Of a DNA stretch of 64,000 nucleotides, positions 12,001 through 21,900 are shown piece after piece. The number at the start of each line of letters is the position of its first letter. Within the stretch, counting starts at the first letter, position 1. The notes under the pieces were generated by a model that searched no databases, was not told the DNA's origin, and saw only the letters and a program-made list of their open reading frames with translations. Both the position numbers and the translations under genes were made by a program. The stretch comes from Hydractinia symbiolongicarpus (Eukaryota > Cnidaria > Hydrozoa > Anthoathecata > Hydractiniidae), in the NCBI RefSeq assembly GCF_029227915.1, contig NC_079880.1:19528501-19592500 (forward strand), written 5' to 3'.

Positions 12001-13205
12001 TTTTGGTTATATCCGCAAAGTTTGATTAAAAAATTTCAGAAGAATCGATTTGAAAATGTTTAATTAACCTCAACGGAAAGTGGACTCCGGTCAAGAATAA
12101 TTTATTTCAGTTTTAATATTATATTTTTGTTTTAACAAAAAAGTTAAATTCGGGGTATTCTAAGATCATTGATTCGCGGCTGGTTCATTCGCAAATTTTT
12201 TTCTTACCTAGAGTTTTAGCGGTTAACTTTGTCTCCCTCTCTTTTTTGTATTTTTTTGTATTTATATTACATTTAGTATTATTTTTTTAGGCAAAAGAAG
12301 ATATTCATTCCATGTCGCAAAATCTCGCAACCACTATTGCAAACACGCTGCTTCTCGCTACAAGACAAAATGAAAATCCAAGCCATATCACGTTGCATGA
12401 CATTATCAGAATTGTCGAGGGTTTACGCGAATCGTCGCACAGAGAAGGGTTAAATGAGAGAGAAAATTACCATCACCGCGATGAAGCGATACACGACATA
12501 TTAAAAGATCGTCTTGACGTCAACAGTGCCGTACGTACTAACGACGATTTAGTGCATCAAATGAAAGACGCATTCTCGTCACTTCTGCAAGAAATCAGAA
12601 ATAACGCTTTGAATCAAAACAATGTACTTGCGACGACGTCTATTCATCATCATTATGATAGAGAACATCATGGCATCGACGGCGGTAACCATGACAACGA
12701 CGACGATCATTTTACGAGACATCCAGCTGAAAAAGTCATCATAATTAAAGACTCTTCCCCGCACAAAACATTGGATCAAATTTTAGATAGTCATTTATCG
12801 TCTCACGATTATGGACGGCATGACGGCGATTTTTTACATCACGATGAAGATTTATTCCGTCATAATAACGATTTATTACATTCCGTTACACGTAACTTTA
12901 ACGACGAACACGATAATTTACGCCATCGTGAACTCCTCCAGATTGCTGATAAATTGTTAGGGATGCTTACAACCGCTTCTATTATCGAAGGTAAAAACAT
13001 AACACCAAAAAGACACCAAGAAGAAGACTCTGCAAAGCGCTCTTCATCTATTGGTGCAAGATCTAATAGAGCTCAAGAACATAAACAAATAAGGAAAAAA
13101 CTTAACATTAAAAACTCGCTGGTAAAAGCCAATATAACACAGAACATACCTAAGAAAATGCACAAGAAGATCCTCTCTAGAAAAAAGATCCAAGGAAATA
13201 AGTAA
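9081..13205 (+). CDS. Secreted histidine/aspartate-rich protein (3 exons, 663 aa)
   Basis: Exons 9081-9174, 10986-11968 and 12291-13205 have GT-AG borders and matching phases and give 663 residues. Exon 1 starts MDMRPFIWFLNLNVIFVVQ, a signal peptide; a dibasic KR at 44-45 could be a propeptide cleavage site. From about residue 75 to 290 the chain is dominated by His, Asp and Glu in HHxDE-type clusters, with nine consecutive His at about 100-108, then a Tyr-containing stretch. Exon 3 has helical segments (LATTIANTLLLATR), more scattered His/Asp clusters and a basic C-terminus (KKMHKKILSRKK). Such composition binds Zn2+, Cu2+ or Ni2+ and calcium-like ions; that is inference. No catalytic domain is recognised. 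A role in metal storage, biomineral or metal-hardened extracellular matrix is possible. AATAAA lies about 150 bp past the stop. Confidence 0.8.
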
Positions 13206-14553
13206 GAATAGCGACTATTAGGTGTCCCAACGTGTGCACGAGAAAGCTACTGGTAAGAGCTTGGAGTCTTGTGAAGGAGTTGAGTCGAGAAAAAGACATG
13301 GTTGTGGTGATAACTTCTTGTTTTGAACAAAAATTTATCACATTTGAACGACAATTACAATAAACAAAAAAACATGGTTAATTTTGCGGTTTGTTTATAA
13401 AAAATCGTAACAACCGCACACGATCGAAAATCTGGGCGGAAATAAATTAGAAACAAAACTTAAGTGAAAATGAAATACAGACACGATTTTTTTAATATAC
13501 ATATAAATGGATTACCTTGAAAGTCTTCTGTGTTGCCTTTTTGGCGCCATTAATTTTCGCAAGTTATTTTTATCTTCTTTTTCATTTCGCAGAATAAAAT
13601 TCTTTTCCATCTTATTCGCGGAAATCTCTTTCCACAAAAAATGTGTCTCTTCAGGGTAAATATGAAACCAAATAATTACGCATGCTTTCTCAGGTTATAT
13701 TTTACAAGGCGGTATTTGGGGAAATATCAATTAATTTTCGCGATTTGGCATTTTTAGTTTATTTCGCAAAATAATTTTTGCAGATTTTATTTTCGCGAAT
13801 TAGGGAGAAATTTCTTTCCTTCAAACAATTAATTTTTATTAACATTTACAACTAAAACAAACAAAACACTTTCACGACAACGCCTAACAACATGATTGTC
13901 TTATTTAGCAACAACAAAATGAAAAAGCCGTTTCAGAGTTTCGTTTTTATTCACTTTAAAGGCATATATTTCAATTTATATATAGATATATGATTATATT
14001 AACTAAAAACAAACCCAAGTATTTAAATGGGAAAAAAGTAGCACGAAATCATAAAAACTATCTTTTTACCAGGACTTTCTGCTATTTTTGAAAGACAGTG
14101 AACAGCGATGGCCGCTTTAACTCTAACTTTAACTCTAGGAACAAAATGAGAACAAAAAAATTGAATTTTATCCGATTAATGGGCATATGAAAGTAGTTTA
14201 TTATTTATGTCTCACTGATTATAACTTATTTTTTAAAGCATGACTGCATTGGTACAAACTTTCAAAGTTTATACTAAGGAAACAAATGTTTTTTTGTTTC
14301 TTGGTTTATTTTGCAAATGGAAAATTTAGTTAATTTTCGCAGGAATGTAACTTCGTGGATGGCCAATTTAGTTAATTTCCGTGGAAATCTGATTTTTCGG
14401 AGACCCAAAACCTTGCAGCTTTTCACAAAATTTAATTTGGCAAATAGTAGCAAAAACCTCAAAATCTGTGAAATTTAGTACTACGAAAACAGATAATGCC
14501 TCGCATAATAAATTACATACATTAAAATAAAATAAAAAAACACTATGTTACTT

Positions 14554-14627
14554 ATATTCGTCCATAAACATTTCAAAAAAATTGTAAAATTTAATATAAA
14601 CAATGCAAGAGGTTTGACATAAAGCTA
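14554..14627 (+). repeat. 74-bp direct repeat, copy 1
   Basis: Begins ATATTCGTCCATAAACATTT and ends GACATAAAGCTA. It matches 15282-15355 base for base by eye. Confidence 0.9.
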
Positions 14628-15281
14628 CAAAATGCGATCGAAAGCTACTAAAATTAATTGTACACATGATTCATTATATGAGTATCAAAAAGTTTTTTTT
14701 TAAGGGGAGTTGCTTTTGAATTGGCTTTGTTATGACTTTTAAACTTTTTTATTTCGAGTTTAAGAGAAAATTTTTGCGGACCTTATTTTTGCAATTTTGG
14801 TTCCTATTCGCAAAATTAACTTCTGCAAAATTACAATTTTTAGAGCAAATACAAAAGAAGAAAGTTTTTTTTTGCAGGAAGTTTAAACAAGAATTACAAT
14901 TATAAACGTTTCTTAAGATTTATCACATTGGTTGTGAAATAAAACTTAGCTTTTGATGATTCTACCCCATTTAATGATATCAAAAATAGACAAGAATTAT
15001 CCTTCATAACTTAAAACTGTGCCAGTTCCACAAGTAACAAGAGTGTTTCTAACTGATAATTATGCTTATTTTCTACTGAATGCCACTATTTTTAAATATT
15101 TGCTTAGGGAAGCCCCTTTTCCAATTGAAAAGGAGTCGCTTCAGCACTTCATTACAAGTTAAAACATGAACGTCATAAGATTTAAAAGAAACCATTGATT
15201 ATACTTTTGCTTTTATTTAAGGGAGTGGTGTTAAATCTGCAATTAAACTCAGTAAAAATTTATAATTGACTCATGTTAGTC

Positions 15282-15355
15282 ATATTCGTCCATAAACATT
15301 TCAAAAAAATTGTAAAATTTAATATAAACAATGCAAGAGGTTTGACATAAAGCTA
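15282..15355 (+). repeat. 74-bp direct repeat, copy 2
   Basis: Identical to 14554-14627 at an offset of 728 bp. Flanks diverge immediately on the right. Confidence 0.9.
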
Positions 15356-15764
15356 AAATTAGAGTGAGCAGTATAAAAGTGGGAAATAGCTTGGACATAT
15401 CTTTCAAAAATTATTCACAATTATAAACTAACGAAGATTTTGCGCCCAGGAGCTTAATCCAAGTTCCTTTAGAATTTTTTTTTTTAATTTATAAACCAGA
15501 AATTTTTCTTGACATAAAATATCTGGCATTAAAATATTTTACCCTGACTAATTTTAGTGCATGGATATTTTTCTACATTCATCCCTACATAACAAGGGAA
15601 ATAGTAAAAGATATTAATCTGATCAAATATTCACACAAATGACTTTTGTGTGCGAATGCGCAAAAATTAATACACAAGAAAATTAGTACTAATAAGTTAC
15701 TACACAATTTGGCATATAAATAAAGCAACTGCACCAAAAGTTGCATGTTTTACAACCAATAATT

Positions 15765-17873
15765 CTATAGCACAGTTTCATCTAATTCATCTACATTAAC
15801 TCCAATCACAACTTCAGTTTTCAGAGGAGAATGAACTTGCGGACTTGAACTATCGTAACTACTACTGTCAATATTCCCATCTACGTCATCTATCGTGTCG
15901 TTATGATTTCCATTACAATCTTCCACATGATCTTCTATAACATCAGCAGCATCTTCATTATCAGAACAACCAGTTTTGCTTTGAAGTTTATTGTCATTTT
16001 CTGCATTTGCAAGCATTGGTTTATGCTCTGTGTCTTCGTACCTCACTTTCGTTGGACTTGTTGGTTTATTTATAAGATTTTCATTTTCGAAATATTCTTT
16101 GTTTACCTTATCAATTTTTTCATGCTTTTTTCTTTGTTTTTTTTCTTTGCGAATTTTTGCACATTGTGCGTTTAATTCGTTTCTACTTTTAACATATCTT
16201 CTGATATTCATTCCTGCTACTGTAAACAGCAAAATTAAGGCAAATGCTGTGAAAACGCAGATAATGATAATAGTCCAAGTATCGTCCCTTTCTTCCTTTC
16301 GAATTTTTTTCCCAAACATTGTGTTGTTCTTATCGTTGGTAACTAGGCCATTTCTAGTGGTATTTACTGTAGCAGTGGGGTTAACGATAACAGTCCTGAT
16401 TTCAATGGTTGTTGCAATAGCATTTGTGGTTCCTGACACAACTGTGAATGAAAAACCCTTTCCAGCTAATATTGTATCACTAGTAAATGTGACTATCATT
16501 TCTTCCCCTTGAACTGTGAATGCATTAGATGGTTTGAAATTATTGCAATAAGAACCTATTTCTTTAACTTTCCCATTATGTTTGGATTTAATTTTGACAA
16601 TATCGTCTGGACATGATCTTCCTGTGTCCTGACTACTTTCTATCTTAAACTCATTTACACGAACTTGAAAGGAGCCTTCTGTATCTGGAGCGTATAAAGT
16701 CCAAACACACTGCAAATTATTGAAATAATTATTTGGATAATTTGGTGAACTGATATGTAATGGTTCTCCTTTCTGCAGATGTATAACTTGGTCACATTCA
16801 GAAAAATATTGAATATTAAAACCAACTTCAGTTGAGGAAGAATTGGAAACAAAATTTAACCACATTGTGTTGTAATTCAGTTTCAAAATCGGAACTTCTT
16901 CATCCTCGTCTTTAAGACACACTCTTTTCAATAACACAGAGTTTTTAAATGGCATATCTCCATCATAAAAGTCTAAATAACCATCCTCACACTTGACATA
17001 AAATACATTAAAATCAAAGGTCAGCGATGTTGTATTGCGTACTTCAATATTCCACAAACAATTTTGATCAATAAACTCAGAACTTCTAGCCACAACATTG
17101 CCAAAAGAATGAGTAAGATGTCCTCCACAAGTAAATGAGCATCCATATAATTCCATTTTTAGACAAGGATATTGAAATGCTTCTGTAGGTATTAATCTCA
17201 AATATTTTAAAACTTGGGAATTTTCAAATTCATTTTTGGATAAAGTTTCTGGCAATAAATTACCTTTGTAAATAGTCTTTTTGTTATTAACACTCTGCCA
17301 GTTTCTGCCATTTAAACTATATTCTAGTTGATAATGTCTTATACGACCATTTTTTGTACCCTGTGTCTCAATGGAACTAACAGTAACAAAAGTATCAAAG
17401 TAAATTTGCAAGTAAGTTTTGCGTAAATAACTAAGCTTTTTAGCACACCACCCAGTATAGTTTTTACCAAATCTTGCATGGCTTGGAGGATAAGCTTTTA
17501 AAGCTATATTTGAAGTAAGGTCTTCATCCTTTATTAGACCATTTGACATACCAAGCGGGTTCGTGCAAGAACATTGACGAAAACGATGTGATGGAGGTTC
17601 ACATTGCTTTCCACCATGCAATGGCTTTGGAGCAGTGCATGTACGATTTCTACTTTGAATTAAAAAATTTTCCAAGGGACGATAAAAGGTTTCAAGACTA
17701 TTTATGTTTTTATAACATGGAGACCATGACTGCCAAGATGACCATGATCCATCAATGGAAAGAGGATCCTTATCCCTTTCAAATAATTTCGGCCAAATTT
17801 GGCATTCACAAAGACCGTACAAAAACGTGAAAATAATTAAAAAGTGGCATATCTGCCGAAACTTGGTCCCCAT
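15765..17873 (-). CDS. TSP1-F5/8C-CUB-CUB type I membrane protein (intronless, 702 aa)
   Basis: The ATG at 17873 is chosen because the open frame upstream has no ATG and because MGTKFRQICHFLIIFTFLYG forms a signal peptide directly. Domains in order: thrombospondin type 1 repeat (about 43-103, GSWSSWQSWSPC...), F5/8 type C/discoidin domain (about 104-246, opening NPLGMSNGLI), CUB1 (about 249-357), CUB2 (about 360-478, SSPNYPNNYFNN and CVW), a Thr/Asn-rich stalk, one membrane helix (about 533-556, WTIIIICVFTAFALILLFTV), and a charged cytoplasmic tail of about 145 residues rich in Lys then Asp/Ser. Discoidin plus CUB resembles neuropilin and DCBLD receptors, but the order and the TSP1 domain differ. 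It is probably a cell-surface receptor or adhesion protein; the ligand is unknown. The lack of introns contrasts with its neighbours. It is divergent from MSH6. Confidence 0.9.
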   Translation of the reverse strand: MGTKFRQICHFLIIFTFLYGLCECQIWPKLFERDKDPLSIDGSWSSWQSWSPCYKNINSLETFYRPLENFLIQSRNRTCTAPKPLHGGKQCEPPSHRFRQCSCTNPLGMSNGLIKDEDLTSNIALKAYPPSHARFGKNYTGWCAKKLSYLRKTYLQIYFDTFVTVSSIETQGTKNGRIRHYQLEYSLNGRNWQSVNNKKTIYKGNLLPETLSKNEFENSQVLKYLRLIPTEAFQYPCLKMELYGCSFTCGGHLTHSFGNVVARSSEFIDQNCLWNIEVRNTTSLTFDFNVFYVKCEDGYLDFYDGDMPFKNSVLLKRVCLKDEDEEVPILKLNYNTMWLNFVSNSSSTEVGFNIQYFSECDQVIHLQKGEPLHISSPNYPNNYFNNLQCVWTLYAPDTEGSFQVRVNEFKIESSQDTGRSCPDDIVKIKSKHNGKVKEIGSYCNNFKPSNAFTVQGEEMIVTFTSDTILAGKGFSFTVVSGTTNAIATTIEIRTVIVNPTATVNTTRNGLVTNDKNNTMFGKKIRKEERDDTWTIIIICVFTAFALILLFTVAGMNIRRYVKSRNELNAQCAKIRKEKKQRKKHEKIDKVNKEYFENENLINKPTSPTKVRYEDTEHKPMLANAENDNKLQSKTGCSDNEDAADVIEDHVEDCNGNHNDTIDDVDGNIDSSSYDSSSPQVHSPLKTEVVIGVNVDELDETVL

Positions 17874-18445
17874 TTTGGAAACAACAGTAAATAGTATGGA
17901 TAAAACCAATCTTTATTAATGTAATCAAATAATAAAATTCTTTACTCTTTCGTGTATTGTTGACATTCTAGTTGGCTACACAACATAACCTCCTTTCAAG
18001 TGAACACCACAAAATTGAAATAAATATGGAGAAAGACGCAATCCTTTCTTCGACCATGGACTATGAACTTCTTTATCAATGCAATGTTTATGTTTTATCG
18101 GCCCACGGCTTTTCCATATAACCGGAGCCTATTCGTGGCATCATACTTATGCATTTTTCAGTTTATTTGGAACTTATGGGTTAAATATAGATGATTAAAT
18201 AATATTTCACGACTAATCGAGTTGCACCTTGTCCTAAATATTTGTGAAATGAAAAAATATGGATTTATTTTTAGGAGTATCATCCTTCAAAAAATCAGTA
18301 ATAGAAACCAGGTGATTTGTTGGGGAAAGCCTGAAACATCAAGGCAATTGCGGGAAAACAAAACACATGCCCATGAAAGAAATTGACTGTTTTTTGTTGT
18401 TTTCCTGGTTGTTCAGTTATTTGTCACTTTTCTATAGTTTAGGTA
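17874..18445. promoter_or_regulatory. Shared divergent promoter region of the CUB receptor and MSH6
   Basis: About 570 bp separate the two start codons, which point away from each other. No TATA box or named factor site can be assigned with confidence. A pyrimidine-rich acceptor (CACTTTTCTATAG) ends at 18437, 9 bp before the MSH6 ATG, so the MSH6 5' end is either spliced from an upstream leader exon or trans-spliced. Confidence 0.5.
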
Positions 18446-18913
18446 ATGAAGAATTTATTAAATTACTTCAAGAAGTCTCCAAAATCTGTTCCTAACAGAG
18501 CTGTTTGTACCAACAATGTCAAAGATAACAGTACGACATTGCAATATGTCGCTGGTGAAATCGTATGGGCAAAATTTGAGGGATTTCCATATTGGCCTGG
18601 CATGATATGCGAGGACCCTAATAGTAAGTCATGCAAACAAGTAAAGGAAAATGTGGCGATGTTCCATGTTCAATTTTTTGGTGAGGAACCAACACATGAA
18701 TGGGTTATAAGAAGGTATGTGAACTTGTTGGTGGGGTGGATGCCACAAATAATTTATGTTGTTTGACTCACCCAACTGACGCTCTAATTTTTATCACAAT
18801 TTTGACATACAGAGTTTAAAGAACCAAAAAACATTATTGTTGTGATTGTTTTAAAATGCAGGCCGTGAGTGCCAAGTGTTTAGAAAACAAGGTAAAATGG
18901 CCTTGGAAGCCCC

Positions 18914-18949
<36 letters not shown>

Positions 18950-21900
18950 CATTTATTTACCTAAGAAATGACAATTTACATTACTAAAAGAATAAATTAG
19001 CAATTAGGAAGGAGACTTTCCCGATAGCCAAGGCTAAACAAAGGAGAAAGCCACCAAGAAAAATGTGAAATATTTTCATATGTCAGTAAATACTGTAAGT
19101 TTACAAAGATTAAAATGAAAAAGCATTATTGATTATAATTAGTATAAATGAAAATTCAGTATATACCATATAGTCAAATAGAAAAAAGTAATGAGACAAA
19201 ATAATGAAGAGGAACAACAATCAATCAAGCAGCACGTTATCATTAAATATCGGTGTTTAATTGAATGCATTGATTATTGGCCAGGTTATTTTTGCAGACT
19301 TTTTAATTTAATGGCAGACCAACTGACGTTGTTTTGAGAGGTTAAATGACTCTAATACCAGATGCTTGTTACATTGCATAAATAGGCAGCATAATATTGC
19401 AAATCAGGCAAAAAGAAATAAGTATAAACACCACAATGTTGGTTTTCTATAGACAAACGTCATAATCTTTTCATTAATCATGAATAAAAGAAACATTAAA
19501 AAAGGTGAAGGATATGTTGATGTGTTGACTATTAAGAAAGGACTTATAAAGAAGCAAGTGGCTAGGGGATGAAAACAGCATGAAAACATTAACTTTGTCA
19601 CTGTCATCAAATAAAGCTTTTGCTCAAATATCAATGGTTTTTTGTAATCAAATGTTCATGAAAAGAGAATCAACATTTAAGCTTGCCATAAATAAATTAC
19701 AATTCTGGTTCTTAATTTCATCCACAAACGAAAAGAAGTCAGAAACAATAAACTCATTGACTGGCCAAGAGTAGAACAAAATATTTAGCCAACTTATATG
19801 TGGATATGTCAATAGCTGATAAAAGGGTGGACTGCCATTACCAATAGACATATCAATCTTACAAGGATCATATATATAATATACCAACTTTGAGCCAGTT
19901 GGTTTGTTTTCTAGGCCTCCTAGGCCCAGGCCTCTTAATTTTTTGCTGACGAACTCATAACTTGGGATCTGCATGTTGGTTTGAAATCAAATTTTGTAAG
20001 TAAACATTATAGGGATTATACAAGCTTACCCACAAAATTTGTTTGCAAACCAAGTTGCAGATCCCAAGTTATTGAGTCGTCAGCAAAAAAATTTAGAGGC
20101 CTGGGACGAGCAAGCGATTGTCATTTTAGCAAAAAAAATTATGTTTAACCTTTATAATATCTATGCATTGATAAAGTTTGAATTCACACCCCTTAACAGT
20201 TCTAAATTTACTGATGAAAGAAAATGTCCAAATTTGCTATTACTGAAATATGACATCATAATTCATGCAGCATAATTAAATCTGAAATTCTTTAAATGTG
20301 AATATCGTAGATAGATAGATAGATAGATGTGCATATTTTACATGGCTAGCCTCACAAATATCGAGGGATATACCCTGTCTATTATTTCCAGGAGGGGCCA
20401 TGGCGTAGATGGAGAGTCCTAGAGTATTTAATGCTCATTTTGAGCTACGCAGACCCAATTAGAGCCCGCGCTCTACTAGACAACTCCCGGCAACATCCAA
20501 CGGCCCACACAGTGTGCCATCTTCCCAATTTCCCTCACATGGCTTGGGTTAACCCGGGGCTATGGTAACATTCACTCGCCCATGTTGAATCGCCGTCAAG
20601 AGGAATCGAACCCCGGTCTCCCGCACAGAGTACGAGAGCTATAACCACTAATCTACGGCGCCAGTAAAATGACAGACAACAAGTAGATTTTCTTGAAAAC
20701 ACTTTGATAAGAGTGATAAAAAAAGTATATTCAAGAATATCTAGAGTTTCCTTGAGGAACAAAAAAAAATACTTCAGTGCATTTCTGTTATGCCTATGTC
20801 CATTTCTGTTATCCCTATGTATACAGTGGCATAATTCAGAATTTTTTTATTGTTTTTATCAAATTTAAATTCAGCAGTGTTAAAGGTGTTACTAAAAAGA
20901 TATGTTTAGATAATCATGTTCAATGTATCTTAACAGCAAAACAAAAGGTTAAGTGTGTTGTGTAAATTTGCAAAACTTTTGTTTTCGTTACAATCTACAC
21001 AATAAATTTTAGGGTTACTACAAGCAGTGTTTCTCTATGTTCTTCTCTATGTTCTCTATGTTCTTCTCTATGTTCTTCGTAAGAACGAAAAGAGCTTTAT
21101 AAAAAATTTAAAAACACTTTTTAGCTAACTTTTTAAGCTCTATAATATAAGTCCAATATCATTTTATACCTCAGGTTCCCTTTAACAACTAATAAATCAA
21201 TCTGTACAACATTTTCAATTTAAAAAGTGCAAATCTTTTCATCACATCTTGTTTTAGCAAAATTGAAGCATTTGATACGAGACAACCTACAGACAATGAT
21301 GGGGACATGAAAATTGCTTATGATCAAGCTGTAGATGCCAGCAAGCAATCAACCAAAGAAAGAATTGATAACTTCTATGCATGTGTAGTGTCTGATGATG
21401 ACGATACAAAAGAAAACAACAATACCAGTATGGAAATTAAAAATTCAATCAATGGAAAGGTATATTATATGCTTTTTAAACTTTTTAGCATTTTTAAAAC
21501 TAGTGTGTTTTTATGTAGAATCCACATAAACATAGAGAAACACTGCTTGTAGTAACCCTAAAATTTATTGTGTAGATTGTAACGAAAACAAAAGTTTTGC
21601 AAATTTACACAACACACTTAACCTTTTGTTTTGCTGTTAAGATACATTGAACATGATTATCTAAACATATCTTTTTAGTAACACCTTTAACACTGCTGAA
21701 TTTAAATTTGATAAAAACAATAAAAAAATTCTGAATTATGCCACTGTATACATAGGGATAACAGAAATGGACATAGGCATAACAGAAATGCACTGAAGTA
21801 TTTTTTTTTGTTCCTCAAGGAAACTCTAGATATTCTTGAATATACTTTTTTTATCACTCTTATCAAAGTGTTTTCAAGAAAATCTACTTGTTGTCTGTCA

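Larger units (their letters stand above)
13206..15764. other. Intergenic AT-rich region with TTTCGC-type repeats
   Basis: No gene seen. The stretch 13530-13810 and patches at 14320-14400 and 14760-14840 are built of TTTTCGCGAATT / TTCGCAAAATAA-like words, the look of a decayed dispersed element. Direct copies of a 74-bp segment are listed separately. Confidence 0.5.

Noticed and set aside
15991-16512. 173-codon plus-strand frame
   Set aside because: It is antisense to the coding sequence of the CUB receptor.
17874-17909. Start of the CUB receptor 12 codons further upstream
   Set aside because: The extra codons begin with TTG and not ATG, and the signal peptide is complete from the ATG at 17873.
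20602-20663. A tRNA gene on the minus strand
   Set aside because: A and B boxes are present, but no full cloverleaf can be formed and the sequence continues into a body and (ATCT)n tail, as in a SINE.
20777-21793. Two identical 62-codon proteins as a duplicated gene
   Set aside because: They are the two arms of the perfect inverted repeat, intronic, with no domain and no splice signals.
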